DNA of 64,000 nucleotides from Hyphomicrobiales bacterium (GCA_930633525.1 CAKNFP010000001.1:1776001-1840000); one strand, 5' to 3'; positions 54,075-63,144 are shown, counted from the stretch's first letter. Notes: a model not told the origin generated them from the letters alone. A program made the numbers and translations.

Positions 54075-56906
54075 TCAGGCGGCCTCTGGTGGGTGGCCGA
54101 GAGCTTCCAGCAGCGCCTTCGCAGCCACGAGGTCAGCGCTCCCGAAACCTTCGTCGAAGCGCGCGTAGGTCGCTCCAAGCAGTTCGCCTGCCGCATCGCT
54201 TCGGCCTTGGCTCCGCCATAGCCGGGCGAGGCTGGTCACGGCCCGTAGCCGCCAGGATAGCGCGCCCTGTCCCTCGGCCATCGCTATCGCATCCTCCAGC
54301 GAACGTTCAGCTGCTTTCTCGTCGCCGGCCTGTGCCAACAGGTCGCCGCGAACGCGTAGCAGCTCCGGCATGTTGTAGACCGCCGTGTTCGCCGACGGCG
54401 CCGTTAGTTCCCTTATGAGCGCGAGCGCCTGGTCGTAGTGGCGCCGAGCCGCGAGGCCTTCGGCCAGCGTGCAGCTTAGCCAAGCCGAATAGTTCTCGTA
54501 ACGCGCGGCACGCAGCCTGCTCAGTGCGTCTCTGACGAGATTTACACCGGCCTCAACCTCGCCGCGCCGGAACATCACCTCCCCCCTGAAGCCGAGGCCC
54601 ACCGATTGGTAGGGGGCGAGCGAGTGCTCGCCCGCATGTTGGATCAGATGGTCTACATAGTCCTCGACAGCTTCCCATTCTCCCGTCAGGTGGAACACGC
54701 TGGCCGCGCCGATGAGCGCCACGCAGCCTGTAACCGGATCGAGGTTTGCGATGTCGCCGGCCTTGAGCGCGGCCTTTGCGGCCTGATCTGGAAACCCCAT
54801 TTGCCAGAGCGTCCTCGGGATGAGGATCGGCGCGTCGCGATCCGCGCCGAAGAACTTCGTTGTTACCCGGCGCGCGTCAGTCGGCTGCTGTATCGATTCC
54901 CACAGCGCGTCGCGCGCCGGAGCCAAGTTGCCGTTCAGATGGTGCGAGACGCCGAGCATGGAATGAGCGGCGGCGACGGCGTCCGGATCGACGAAGTCGG
55001 TGGCGATCGACGCGGCTTTCTCGGCCATCGACACGAGTGCGGCGAAGTCCCCCCTGCGCCGATGGTACATATGCATGCCGCAGAGCAGACGGAACTGCCC
55101 CAAACTGTCGTCAAGCGACTCGGCGATCTCCAGCGCACGCGCTAGAGAAGCATGGGCCTCTTCACTGTTGCCCTGAGAAAACATCAGAGCCTGACCCAAC
55201 GCCAGCCGCAACGCCATTTCGCTCGATGTACCGCGCAGGGAATCGTCGAGTGCCGACAGAGCGCGCTGCGTCCATAGTCGGCATTCGCCAAGCAGCGACA
55301 GATCGAGGAAAGGTTGCGCCGAGCGGGCGGCGAGTTCGGTGCCGAGCCGAGTGTCTCCCAGATCGGAGAAGGCCCATTCCAGAGCCGCGCGCACATTGCT
55401 CAGCCGTTCGCGAGCGGGCCTTGCGGGCTGCACAGATCTATTCGTGTCCGATATATCGAGAATATCGCAATAAAACTCTGCGTGTTTTCGCGAAATATCA
55501 GCTAGTTCGCCGGACTCTATGAGCTTGAGCCGTGCATAGGCGCGCGTCGTGTCAAGAATGCGGTAACGAGTACGGCCATCGCCCGGGTCGGATACCACGA
55601 GAGATTTGGAAACGAGCTGCGCCAGTGCCTCGGCAACCTGCGCATCATCGATGTCATTGCCGGCGGCCACGACCTGCGTCTCCTCGAGCATGAACTGTCC
55701 AATGAAGACGGATAGACGCCTCAGCACGGTTCGCTCGCGATTGTCCAGCAGCTCATAGCTCCAGTCGAGCGTCGCGCTGAGCGTCTGGTGCCGCGGTAGC
55801 GCAGTACGCCGACCCTGCCAGAGTAAGTTTAATCGTCCACCCAGCAGCGCGGTCGTCTCGTGTAATCCCTGCACCGTCACGCGCGCGGCCGTCAGTTCCA
55901 CGGCAAGCGCGATGCCATCCACTTTGCGGCAAATGTCTGCGACGATTTCGGCGTCAGCATCACTGAACGCGGCGCGATAGCCGGCAGCCATTGCTCGCTC
56001 AAGGAAAAGCCGGGTAGCAGGATAGTTGGCGATAGTCTCGGCGGAGATCACGGCGTCGTCGGGCGGAAACGCCAGCGATGCGAGCGGATAGACGTGCTCG
56101 CCGTCGGCGCGCAACGCTTCACGGCTCGTTGTAAGGATCGCCACCCCCGGGGCCTCCTGGCAGATGATCTCTGCCAGCTCAGCCGCCGAATCCACGACAT
56201 GCTCACAACAATCGAGGACGATCAGCATCTGCCGCTCGCGCAGATAGTTGACCACATTGCTCGTCGCGTTGCCCGATTGAAGCAGGTTGAGCACGCACGC
56301 AAGCGACTCGACTACCGGTACGTCCGACTTGCGCATGCTCAGTTCCATGAACTGCACGCCGTCGGGGAAAGCGCCGGCCAGCTGGCTTGCCACGGATAAG
56401 GCGACCGTCGTCTTGCCGATGCCGCCGGGGCCGTGAATGGTGACAAAGCGCCGCGACCGCAAGATGTTGGCGATCTCGCTGACTTCGCTCTCGCGCCCCA
56501 CCACTGGGTTCGACCGTCGCGGCAGATTTGCCAAAATGTCAGGCTGGCAAAGCGGCGTCGCGATCGCGTCCCGCTGATTGGTCCTGCGATCGACGGCGGC
56601 GACGAAGCAATAGCCGCGTCCCGCGACGTTCGTCACATAGCGCGCGCCCTCCTGTCCGTCGCCCAACGCCTTGCGCAGCCCGGCGATGTTCACGCGCAGG
56701 CTGCTCTCCTCGACGGTCACACCGGGCCAGACATGGTCAATGAGCTGTTGTTTGGTGACGACATTGCCGGCGTTCTCCACCAGCATGATCAGTATGTCGA
56801 GGGCGCGACTGCCGAGCTGCACCGGCGCGCCCTGCTTCGTCAGGCGTCGCTCCTGAACGAACAAGGCGAATGGACCGAATTCCGAAGCATGTACTGAAGA
56901 TGACAT
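54075..56906 (-). CDS. Winged-helix regulator with NTPase and TPR domains
   Basis: The 943-aa cytoplasmic regulator has an OmpR/CadC-type winged helix (about residues 10-105, LGSRALDILIMLVENAGNVVTKQQLIDHVWPG and RGYCFVA), then a STAND-type ATPase with Walker A GPGGIGKTTVAL (about 160) and Walker B MLIVLDCCEHVVD (about 233-245). TPR-like helical repeats fill the C-terminal half. This layout is shared with AfsR/SARP-like and LuxR-MalT-like signal integrators. The run of small oxidoreductase-type genes downstream on the same strand (from 53925) is a likely target. Confidence 0.92.
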   Translation of the reverse strand: MSSSVHASEFGPFALFVQERRLTKQGAPVQLGSRALDILIMLVENAGNVVTKQQLIDHVWPGVTVEESSLRVNIAGLRKALGDGQEGARYVTNVAGRGYCFVAAVDRRTNQRDAIATPLCQPDILANLPRRSNPVVGRESEVSEIANILRSRRFVTIHGPGGIGKTTVALSVASQLAGAFPDGVQFMELSMRKSDVPVVESLACVLNLLQSGNATSNVVNYLRERQMLIVLDCCEHVVDSAAELAEIICQEAPGVAILTTSREALRADGEHVYPLASLAFPPDDAVISAETIANYPATRLFLERAMAAGYRAAFSDADAEIVADICRKVDGIALAVELTAARVTVQGLHETTALLGGRLNLLWQGRRTALPRHQTLSATLDWSYELLDNRERTVLRRLSVFIGQFMLEETQVVAAGNDIDDAQVAEALAQLVSKSLVVSDPGDGRTRYRILDTTRAYARLKLIESGELADISRKHAEFYCDILDISDTNRSVQPARPARERLSNVRAALEWAFSDLGDTRLGTELAARSAQPFLDLSLLGECRLWTQRALSALDDSLRGTSSEMALRLALGQALMFSQGNSEEAHASLARALEIAESLDDSLGQFRLLCGMHMYHRRRGDFAALVSMAEKAASIATDFVDPDAVAAAHSMLGVSHHLNGNLAPARDALWESIQQPTDARRVTTKFFGADRDAPILIPRTLWQMGFPDQAAKAALKAGDIANLDPVTGCVALIGAASVFHLTGEWEAVEDYVDHLIQHAGEHSLAPYQSVGLGFRGEVMFRRGEVEAGVNLVRDALSRLRAARYENYSAWLSCTLAEGLAARRHYDQALALIRELTAPSANTAVYNMPELLRVRGDLLAQAGDEKAAERSLEDAIAMAEGQGALSWRLRAVTSLARLWRSQGRSDAAGELLGATYARFDEGFGSADLVAAKALLEALGHPPEAA

Positions 56907-57098
56907 CGGGTCCCCTCAACCTTCGAAATTGCACTCCGGCCTGCGGCGAAGCTACGTGTCCTCGCTAAACGAGCCAGTGCGCCCAGTGCTCTTTTTGTAC
57001 GTCCGTGCTTTTGCGGGAAAACCGATCTAAAGGCTTAGCTCACATTCTCGATAGACCGAGCATGCAAGAAGGGCCGCTGGCCGCCGTCACGACAGCTT

Positions 57099-58004
57099 CT
57101 AGAATTTGCGGCTGCGCCGCCAGGCTCCCGGCGTGTCGCCCACAGCGCCGCCAAAGGCGCGGGTGAAATGGCTTTGGTCGGAGAAGCCGCAATAATGAGC
57201 GATCTCGTCTATCGGCAACGTCGAATTCAGCAGCAAGCTCTTGGCACGCTCGATTCGCTGGGCTAGCAGCCAACGCATCGGCGACAGGCCTGTCGTCGCC
57301 TTAAATGCGCGAGCGAAATGAGCGCGCGAAAGGCCGCAGTTCCGCGCCAGTTCCTCAAGACCAATCTTGCCGTCCATGTTTGCCAGCAGCATGTCCTTGG
57401 CGCGGCGTTCCTGCCGCACTGTAAGCATGGCCCCGCGCGGCGCCGGCCAAGCAGGGGCGTCTCCATATTTGGCTGCCAAATGTGTGGCCATCGCGAGGCT
57501 TACATGGTCGATGAAAAGCCGGTTGTTTGCCGGCACCTGATGGAGGGTGGGTAGGAGGCATTCTCCGAGATGCCATATCACGGGGTCGTCGATCGGATCT
57601 CCATACGAGGCACGCAACGTGGTCGGCCGCCGTGTTTCGTTCTCCTCGGCGATGAGGTCTATCGAGGCGCGCGGCACGTAAAAGGCCAAGCAATCGACGG
57701 CGGCCCGTACGATTGACCGGTGCTCTTGATGGAGATCGAGCAGCAGGAACTGTCCGCGGTCGAGAGGTTTCATATCGACAGGCTTACCGTCGATCCAATA
57801 GGGATTGGCTGGGATTGCGCGCCTCTGTAGAAAAATGAGAAACGCATCCTCCTTTCCGATCCGTGTGGCGGCCTCGCTGTCGCGTTCCTCCCAGGCGAGA
57901 TGCGTTGTCACGAAATCAGCTGTCTGCAGCAACCGCGCCTCGATCGTCGGCGGGGACTTGACCCCCACTGAGTCTCCAAGTTTGTCGCCATAGGCGCCCG
58001 ACAT
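57099..58004 (-). CDS. AraC-family transcriptional regulator
   Basis: The 301-aa product has an N-terminal sensor part and a C-terminal AraC HTH pair: IGLEELARNCGLSRAHFARAFKATTGLSP and IDEIAHYCGFSDQSHFTRAFGGAVGDTPGAWRR. It belongs to the group with a divergent cupin-like sensor (FLLLDLHQEHRSIVRAAVDCLAFYVP). It is 190 bp upstream of the large regulator gene on the same strand. No operator can be named. Confidence 0.93.
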   Translation of the reverse strand: MSGAYGDKLGDSVGVKSPPTIEARLLQTADFVTTHLAWEERDSEAATRIGKEDAFLIFLQRRAIPANPYWIDGKPVDMKPLDRGQFLLLDLHQEHRSIVRAAVDCLAFYVPRASIDLIAEENETRRPTTLRASYGDPIDDPVIWHLGECLLPTLHQVPANNRLFIDHVSLAMATHLAAKYGDAPAWPAPRGAMLTVRQERRAKDMLLANMDGKIGLEELARNCGLSRAHFARAFKATTGLSPMRWLLAQRIERAKSLLLNSTLPIDEIAHYCGFSDQSHFTRAFGGAVGDTPGAWRRSRKF

Positions 58005-58313
58005 GACCTACCGCCAATAGTTGGATGGATGCCCTCGGCGCTGAAACCGAAACGGCGAAGAATGCAGATAGAAAAGGCACAGCACATCGCTTCTGTCCAG
58101 CGCATCCCGTCGGAACAACGACGGGGATGCGCCCGCACATAAATATGAGGATAGCCCCACCTTCAGACGCAAGAAAGCCGCTCCATCCCGAAGGGCAGGG
58201 CGGCGCGATTTCAGAATGGAACGTCTGTGCCAGAAACAATCGCGCTGTTGGAGGCCTAGACGTGCTAGCCTGGCAAACGAGGAGATTTCTCTTCGGTACC
58301 TAAGGATACCGAC
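58005..58313. other. Intergenic stretch of 309 bp
   Basis: It separates the AraC-type gene (minus) from the 113-aa membrane protein gene (plus). Frames here have no plausible starts or family features. Divergent promoters are expected. Confidence 0.5.
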
Positions 58314-58655
58314 ATGCAGATTCCGACCCAAATAAAGCCCGCAGCATTGGGGGCCGTGGTTGGCGCTATCATCCTCGCGGTCGTCGGCTTCGGTTGGGGT
58401 GGTTGGAAAACTCAGTCCGCCGCCAACCAAATGGCCAATCAGGCCATCCTGGCCGTTCTTACTCCGATCTGCGTACAGAATTTCTCCCATCAGGCAGGTG
58501 CGACAGAGAAACTTGCTGAATTTATGAAGACCAGTACTTGGCAACGCGACGAGTTCATCAGCAAAGGGGGGTGGGCAACTATCCCTGGTCAGGAGGCGCC
58601 TCGCATCGGCGCAGCCAGAGCATGCGCTGACGCTCTATCAGCTTCCAAGACCTAG
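58314..58655 (+). CDS. Small membrane-anchored protein of unknown function
   Basis: The 113-aa product has one N-terminal membrane helix (ALGAVVGAIILAVVGFGWGGW, about residues 12-32) and a periplasmic part with two Cys (PICVQNFSH, ARACADAL) and Trp residues. AAGGA lies 7 nt before the ATG. No family is recognised, but the start signal and composition support a real gene. Confidence 0.72.
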   Translation: MQIPTQIKPAALGAVVGAIILAVVGFGWGGWKTQSAANQMANQAILAVLTPICVQNFSHQAGATEKLAEFMKTSTWQRDEFISKGGWATIPGQEAPRIGAARACADALSASKT

Positions 58656-58889
58656 CAAACTCTTTCCCTCCGCCTCGGCGGAGGGCTTCAACGGCGCTTG
58701 AGGGCGGGAATGCACACGCTTGCGGAAGGATGGCAGGCCAGCTTTGGCGCGGTCGAAAATGCTCGCAGAGGCAGAGTTGCAGCTGAAAATCTCCGGGCTG
58801 TGTGGTGAACAGATCCACCACTGCGTTGCGGTAGCTGATACAAGAGGTTGTGCGATCCTGGCCTCTTGCCATAAGAAGGAAGAACGCCG

Positions 58890-59111
58890 ATGCCTTCTAC
58901 GCCCCAGCGCCTTGGGTCCAAATTGACGCTATCTCCCACTGAGAGGCGACACGAAACCACAACAAAGGTGGCGCGAGAAATCATCAACCAGGAAGAGGCC
59001 TCCCGCGATGTCCGGACAGCGCGATTGAAGGCCGCCAGGTTGGCGCAGCAGTTGCTGGAACCTCCTGCGAAGGCTGCGAAGAAGCGAGGCGCTACTGGAG
59101 GCGCCTCCTAG
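58890..59111 (+). CDS. Small basic protein of unknown function
   Basis: The 73-aa product is Arg/Lys/Ala-rich and helical (ERRHETTTKVAREIINQEEASRDVRTARLKAARLAQQLLE). AAGGAAG lies 7 nt before the ATG. No family is recognised; a nucleic-acid binding role would fit the charge but is a guess. Confidence 0.55.
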   Translation: MPSTPQRLGSKLTLSPTERRHETTTKVAREIINQEEASRDVRTARLKAARLAQQLLEPPAKAAKKRGATGGAS

Positions 59112-59279
59112 TATTCATCTTCGGATGGACAGCGATCTATACAGGACTGCCGAGAAAATTTGCGTGTTCGCAGGATACATCCGGCTCGACGCTCTGCCTT
59201 AGTCACGTGGTAAGCTTTTGGACGCTCTCCCACAACATGAGGCTGCCCGATGGCGAGGCGACAATGATGGCGTCAGTAT

Positions 59280-59597
59280 CTATTGCAGGCTGAACGCCCG
59301 GAAGCCGAGAGTCAGCAGAGTGATAAGCCCGCCGACCAGCGCGAGGATAATCGCCGTGCCGATCTTACTGGCGGTACTGTCTACCGTCTTGCGGAACCGG
59401 CGCATAGAGCGGAAGTCTTCCCCTTTCACGCCGAACTCATCGCGGACAGCTTCGTAGCTACCGGCCGCCAGCGCGCGGCATCCCTCGCAGACGACCAGCG
59501 CGTGGCGGTGCTGCACGACAGCGATCTTCGGATTGCGATCGATGCCAGGGTCAGGACAAGACCTCGATGCCTCGCTATCGAGCAGCGGGATCGGCAC
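59280..59597 (-). CDS. Possible small phage-like membrane protein (start uncertain)
   Basis: The frame encodes a possible 105-aa protein. The first 30 residues look like out-of-frame sequence. The part from HALVVCEGCRALAAG onward is plausible: a CxxC pair, an acidic-basic linker (VRDEFGVKGEDFRSMRRFRKTVD) and a C-terminal membrane helix (IGTAIILALVGGLITLLTLGF). It follows the truncated phage-like frame above it. It may be a holin-like or small envelope gene of a decayed prophage. Confidence 0.45.
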   Translation of the reverse strand: MPIPLLDSEASRSCPDPGIDRNPKIAVVQHRHALVVCEGCRALAAGSYEAVRDEFGVKGEDFRSMRRFRKTVDSTASKIGTAIILALVGGLITLLTLGFRAFSLQ

Positions 59598-59599
59598 CC

Positions 59600-59992
59600 G
59601 GCCGATCGGGGTGTCTGACTGCAGCCGACGGCGCTGTTCCAGGCGTCGCCGGTATCGATCGCCTCGATCGGGGCTTTGAAGACCGTCATCGCTGACGAGA
59701 ACGGGGACGACACACTCGCGAGCTGCTTGATCTCGATACGCCGCCCGTCGAGGCCGTAGTCGAACCAGGCATCCAGCCCGCCGCCAGAATTGACGAGGAT
59801 CATGTCGCCATTGCCGACGTCGACATTCGTTTGCCCCACCCGAAACAGGTCGGTCGAGAACATCCCGGCATCTTGGATGCGTGGCTCATAGATGGTGTGG
59901 GCCGGGCTGTCTGACGGGCTGGCGACAAATGCCTCAGACGCGAAGCGATAAGTCAACAGCGCTGCCCCGGTAGGGCCGGGCGGAGGCTGCAA
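59600..59992 (-). pseudogene. Truncated phage structural protein-like gene
   Basis: From about 59992 (TTG, no clear site) the minus strand reads LLTYRFASEAFVASPSDSPAHTIYEPRI, GMFSTDLFRVGQTNVDVGNGDMILVNSGGGLDAWFDYGLDGR and IEIKQLASV. This resembles a protein found near tail genes of alphaproteobacterial prophages and gene transfer agents (VGNG..LVNADG..D...YGFDGR). After about 59610 the frame turns non-coding and the next frame starts. The gene seems cut after about 125 codons and the rest is lost. Confidence 0.5.
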
Positions 59993-60031
59993 CCTCTTGC
60001 TCGGCGCGAGCTTTTATGACGCCATTAAATC

Positions 60032-60346
60032 GTGATATCAATTGATGGCGCTAAGAAATCAAAAAGAGGCCGCCCCTCCGTCGATTCAGAGGCGGTAAAC
60101 GTTCGTATTGAGCGGGAGCTGTTAGAGCGGATCGACGATTGGCGCCGCTATGAGAGTGATCTCCCGTCCCGGCCGGAAGCCATCCGTCGTTTGCTCGATG
60201 CAGGAATTTCCGTTCCCCCGTCAGCCGATGCCCTCATTAGCGCCTTAAACGGGTACTCGCTCCTTGATGCCCCTTCTGCTGCGAGTGCTGCTGATCATCT
60301 TAAACGACTTCTAGACGCCCACTACGGGAGAAGGAAGGAGCGGTAG
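60032..60346 (+). CDS. Ribbon-helix-helix-like small DNA-binding protein
   Basis: The 104-aa product starts at GTG 60032 with a basic KKSKRGRPSVDSE arm, then a strand-helix-helix unit: AVNVRIERELLERIDDWRRYESDLPSRPEAIRRLLDAGI. This is the CopG/Arc-type RHH pattern, with a short tail. No Shine-Dalgarno is seen before the GTG. It may be an antitoxin-like or phage regulatory protein; its position among phage-like remnants supports this. Confidence 0.68.
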   Translation: MISIDGAKKSKRGRPSVDSEAVNVRIERELLERIDDWRRYESDLPSRPEAIRRLLDAGISVPPSADALISALNGYSLLDAPSAASAADHLKRLLDAHYGRRKER

Positions 60347-60777
60347 TCTCTTTCGGCGATGTTGCAAACGCTCGCTGATCGTAGCTACGGAGGTCGGGTT
60401 ATGTGCAGCGTTACACGTCGCCAGTGATTGACGGTGTCGCGTCCTGGATCGTTGGGCCGCTTGTTACAACATCCGTGCCGCCTAACTCTGGAGCAAGGTT
60501 TTTAGGGCTCGCGATCGTGTCAATCTGCCAAGTGGCACCCGTGGCCCACTGCGGAGCGACAGTCTCTTGGCGGACGAACGTGCACCCCTCACGAGCTCTG
60601 GATTTGGCAGGAAGCGTACATTTTCGCTTCGTGGCTTGGTACTGCACAACCTGCAACGCACAACGCCAGCGTCAGAACACTCAGAACCCGCATACCCGCG
60701 TCCCGAATTTTGCCGGGATCGTAGCGGTGCTGGGCTACGCCAACAAGACTCGACTCTGCCGGATCGCGCAGGGTGCG
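60347..60777. other. Stretch of 431 bp without a confident gene
   Basis: A minus-strand frame (60411-60656, TTG start) contains WATGATWQIDTIASPKNLAPELGG, which looks coding-like and could be a phage gene fragment, but no family or ribosome site is seen. Otherwise nothing recognisable. Confidence 0.4.
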
Positions 60778-61830
60778 TCACCGCTCCGCGAGCAGGACCT
60801 CACGATCTATCGGGCGGCCAATGAGCGCCAAACTCTGCCCCTTCTCGACAGGCGGAAGCGTCTTGAGACCCATGAGATAGCCGTTCATCGGTGACCTCAC
60901 ATCCACGGGCGGCAGCGTCGGGTCATCTGGCGACCAGATGCGGCCCACGGGCTGGCCTTCCACCACCGGGTTGCCGGGATCGATCAAGACTTCGAACAGC
61001 CCGGAGGCAGGCGCGACGATGGCGTCGTGGAGGCCGCTGCCAACATCGCCGACGTGGCCGTCGTCGAACCGGCAGTCGACGATTGTCGCCGGCGGAAGGC
61101 CAAGTGCGGCACGGGTCGCGACGTCCCCCTCAAGAGTCCCAACATGCCTGAGGACATTCGTGAGACCGCTCCAGGCAAGATCTTGCACGGCCACGGGAAT
61201 GCGAGTGGTCCCGCCAAGCTCGGTCGTGACGACAATCTTGCCTTGGCGCTCGGCCTCATTGGGCAGGTAATTCCCGTGCGAGGTGTAGAGGAAGTGGTAG
61301 TCCGAGTTCCAGGCTTCCATCGCCTCGACCATCAACTTGCGTTGCACCGGATCTTTGGGGACGCACATGTGCGAGCATGGCGTGATCCATCCCGTGGTAC
61401 CGGCAGAGTGCATATCAACGACAACGTCAGCCGCTGGAAAAAGCACGCTTGAGAAGAAATGGGCGAGCCGCTCGATCTGTGGTCCGTCCGGATTGCCCGG
61501 GAAAGAACGGTTGAAATTCTCGCCAGTCGGCCATAGCCGGGAACTCATCCTTGAGGCCGCAGTCGAGATGACCGGGACGACGATGATCCGGCCGGAGACC
61601 TGCGCCGGCGCAATGTCACGGATAAGCCGGAGGGCGGCAAGTTGGCCTTCGTATTCATTGCCGTGATTGCCACCGGAGACGAGGACCGTCGGCCCCGCGC
61701 CGTTGGCGATTGAGGCGATCGGCACCAGCGTGTCGTCTCCCCCCGTGCTGTTGTCGGCCGGCAGCCGAATATGGCCGACCTGGTGGCCGTTCCGGCCAAG
61801 ATCAATACTGCACTCCACGACACGGCTCAT
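60778..61830 (-). CDS. Succinylglutamate desuccinylase/aspartoacylase family (DoeB-like) deacylase
   Basis: The 350-aa zinc-dependent deacylase has the metal motif GGNHGNEYEG (H..E) near residue 60, NFNRSFPGNPDGP, VVDMHSAGTTGW with the third metal His, and the catalytic Glu in VVTTELGG. The C-terminal beta barrel (VVEGQPVGRIWSPDDP) is typical of the AstE/DoeB group that removes acyl groups from amino-acid derivatives such as N-acetyl-diaminobutyrate. The ATG at 61830 has a GGGGG upstream. It is a single gene, so its substrate is unknown. Confidence 0.92.
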   Translation of the reverse strand: MSRVVECSIDLGRNGHQVGHIRLPADNSTGGDDTLVPIASIANGAGPTVLVSGGNHGNEYEGQLAALRLIRDIAPAQVSGRIIVVPVISTAASRMSSRLWPTGENFNRSFPGNPDGPQIERLAHFFSSVLFPAADVVVDMHSAGTTGWITPCSHMCVPKDPVQRKLMVEAMEAWNSDYHFLYTSHGNYLPNEAERQGKIVVTTELGGTTRIPVAVQDLAWSGLTNVLRHVGTLEGDVATRAALGLPPATIVDCRFDDGHVGDVGSGLHDAIVAPASGLFEVLIDPGNPVVEGQPVGRIWSPDDPTLPPVDVRSPMNGYLMGLKTLPPVEKGQSLALIGRPIDREVLLAER

Positions 61831-61982
61831 ACACCGCCCCCTGCGCACGATGCTCAATTTTGTATACGATTATACGATTCAACATCGTGGTCAATAAGCT
61901 GTGGGCGTATCTCTGTTCGTAGTCCGCGCTTTAGCAATCATCGCGCTTTTGACTTTTTGTAGCCTATAAGCTACAAATACAC

Positions 61983-62280
61983 ATAGTCGAAGGTCGCCAG
62001 ACAACCGCTTTCAGCAGCTGGCACTCCAAGCTCCCAGACCGCGCGGTCAAGGCACGGATCGCTGCTCGCATCGACCGGCCTTGCGCTGGGCAATCCGGGC
62101 GATGTGAAGCCTGTTGGGGCCGGAATCAGCGAACTCAGGGTCAACTATGGGCCGGGCTTCCGTGTGTATTTCACGCGGGTCGGCAATATGGTCGTCATCC
62201 TTCTTTGTGGTGGTGACAAGAGCACACAGGACGAGGATATCCGCTCGGCTAAGGCCTTGGCCTCCGAACTCGGAGATTAG
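61983..62280 (+). pseudogene. Frameshifted HigB/RelE-type toxin gene
   Basis: Two frames together encode one HigB-like addiction toxin. The first frame gives FSSWHSKLPDRAVKARIAARIDR (to about 62079). An extra base within 62074-62083 shifts the frame, which continues as LALGNPGDVKPVGAGISELRVN, FRVYFTRVGNMVVILLCGGDKS and a stop at 62278-62280. The family reads LGNPGDVKPVG...YGPGYRVYF...LLCGGDKS. The start codon also appears lost (ATA at 61983). No ATG opens the second frame upstream of the shift. The antitoxin follows 2 bp later. Confidence 0.8.
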
Positions 62281-62282
62281 AC

Positions 62283-62576
62283 ATGGCACTTGAGACAACC
62301 CGTTGGGATTCCAGCAAGTATCTCGACAGCGAGGAAGCGATCGTCGCCTATATGGACGCCGTCCTTGAAGAAGGCGATCCAGCCCTTGTGACCCATGCCC
62401 TTGGCCAGATTGCGAAGGCCCGTGGAATGACACAGATCGCTCGTGAGACAGGCCTTTCACGCGAGAGTCTCTATCGGGCGCTAAGCGCTGAAGGACATCC
62501 CGAGTTCGCGACAGTGATGAAGGTCATGCGTGCGCTGGGGCTTCGTTTGTCGGCGTCGACGACCAAAGCCGCATAA
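62283..62576 (+). CDS. HigA-type antitoxin (addiction module antidote protein)
   Basis: The 97-aa product reads LETTRWDSSKYLDSEEAIVAYMDAVLEEGDPALVTHALGQIAKARGM, then the HTH TQIARETGLSRESLYRALSAEGHPEFATVMKVMRALGLRLS. This is the antidote paired with PF05973-like toxins. It starts 2 bp after the toxin stop, the usual toxin-first order. The gene seems intact although the toxin is broken. Confidence 0.92.
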   Translation: MALETTRWDSSKYLDSEEAIVAYMDAVLEEGDPALVTHALGQIAKARGMTQIARETGLSRESLYRALSAEGHPEFATVMKVMRALGLRLSASTTKAA

Positions 62577-62654
62577 CTTTTCGCTTTTCCTTTAGCGTCG
62601 TGATGCCGCGGCGAGTCGACGGTATCTCGGATCTTTTACCAACCGGGGAGCAAC

Positions 62655-62810
62655 ATCGTTCATGACGATTATATCGCCCTCAAGATGATCGAGCAGGCGC
62701 CAGCCCCCCTGGCGGATCTGGAGCGATCGGCCCGCTTCCTCTATCTGCAACGCCTGTCCTTCGGCGGCAACGTCGCGGGACGGATCCATGACAGCGCGGT
62801 GGGGCTCGGC
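62655..62810 (+). pseudogene. Fragment of a D12-class DNA adenine methylase
   Basis: An open stretch encodes MIEQAPAPLADLERSARF then LYLQRLSFGGNVAGR, close to the RFLYLQRLAFGGKVAG segment of phage-type Dam methylases. Neither the N-terminal FxGxG part nor the DPPY motif is present. It is a remnant with its ends lost. Confidence 0.6.
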
Positions 62811-62918
62811 CTGGAGGGACGTAGCGCGCCCAGATCAAGTACCAATCTGACCCTAAGGGATCACGCATGCGGCGAGTTCCGCGATGAACCGGGGACCTCA
62901 GATCATACCGCTTCGGGC

Positions 62919-62962
62919 GCTGACATTTGATGTTGCGCGCGCTGACATCTGATTTTGCGCGC
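62919..62962. repeat. Two tandem 22-bp imperfect repeats, IS-end-like
   Basis: Positions 62919-62940 and 62941-62962 are adjacent 22-bp copies differing at two bases. Repeats of this size with a GCTGACAT core are reminiscent of the terminal repeats of IS21-like elements. No transposase gene is adjacent. Confidence 0.5.
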
Positions 62963-63050
62963 TACACGAAAGCGGAACATTTGTCGGAATACGCAGCAGT
63001 ACCGTTGTCGGAATGGCTGCGCTGAATATTGCCTAAGTCATTGAAAACGC

Positions 63051-63127
63051 TGGCGACCCCGACAGGATTCGAACCTGTGACCCGCAGCTTAGAAGGCTGC
63101 TGCTCTATCCAGCTGAGCTACGGGGCC
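63051..63127 (-). tRNA. tRNA-Arg (UCU)
   Basis: The minus strand folds as a 77-nt tRNA: acceptor GGCCCCG with CGGGGTC, D arm, anticodon TCT (complement at 63091-63093), T arm GGTTCGAATCC and encoded CCA at 63051-63053. Its 3' end faces the phage/IS remnant region. Confidence 0.97.
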
Positions 63128-63144
63128 TTCAGTTTTTTGCCGCG

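Larger units (their letters stand above)
62577..63050. other. Degenerate region between the antitoxin gene and tRNA-Arg
   Basis: The 474 bp hold a Dam-like fragment (about 62655-62810) and two tandem 22-bp repeats (62919-62962), but no intact gene. It looks like the eroded end of a mobile element next to the tRNA. Confidence 0.55.

Noticed and set aside
60403..60894. Plus-strand frame before and over the deacylase 3' end
   Set aside because: It overlaps the end of a well supported minus-strand gene and its composition is unlike coding sequence.
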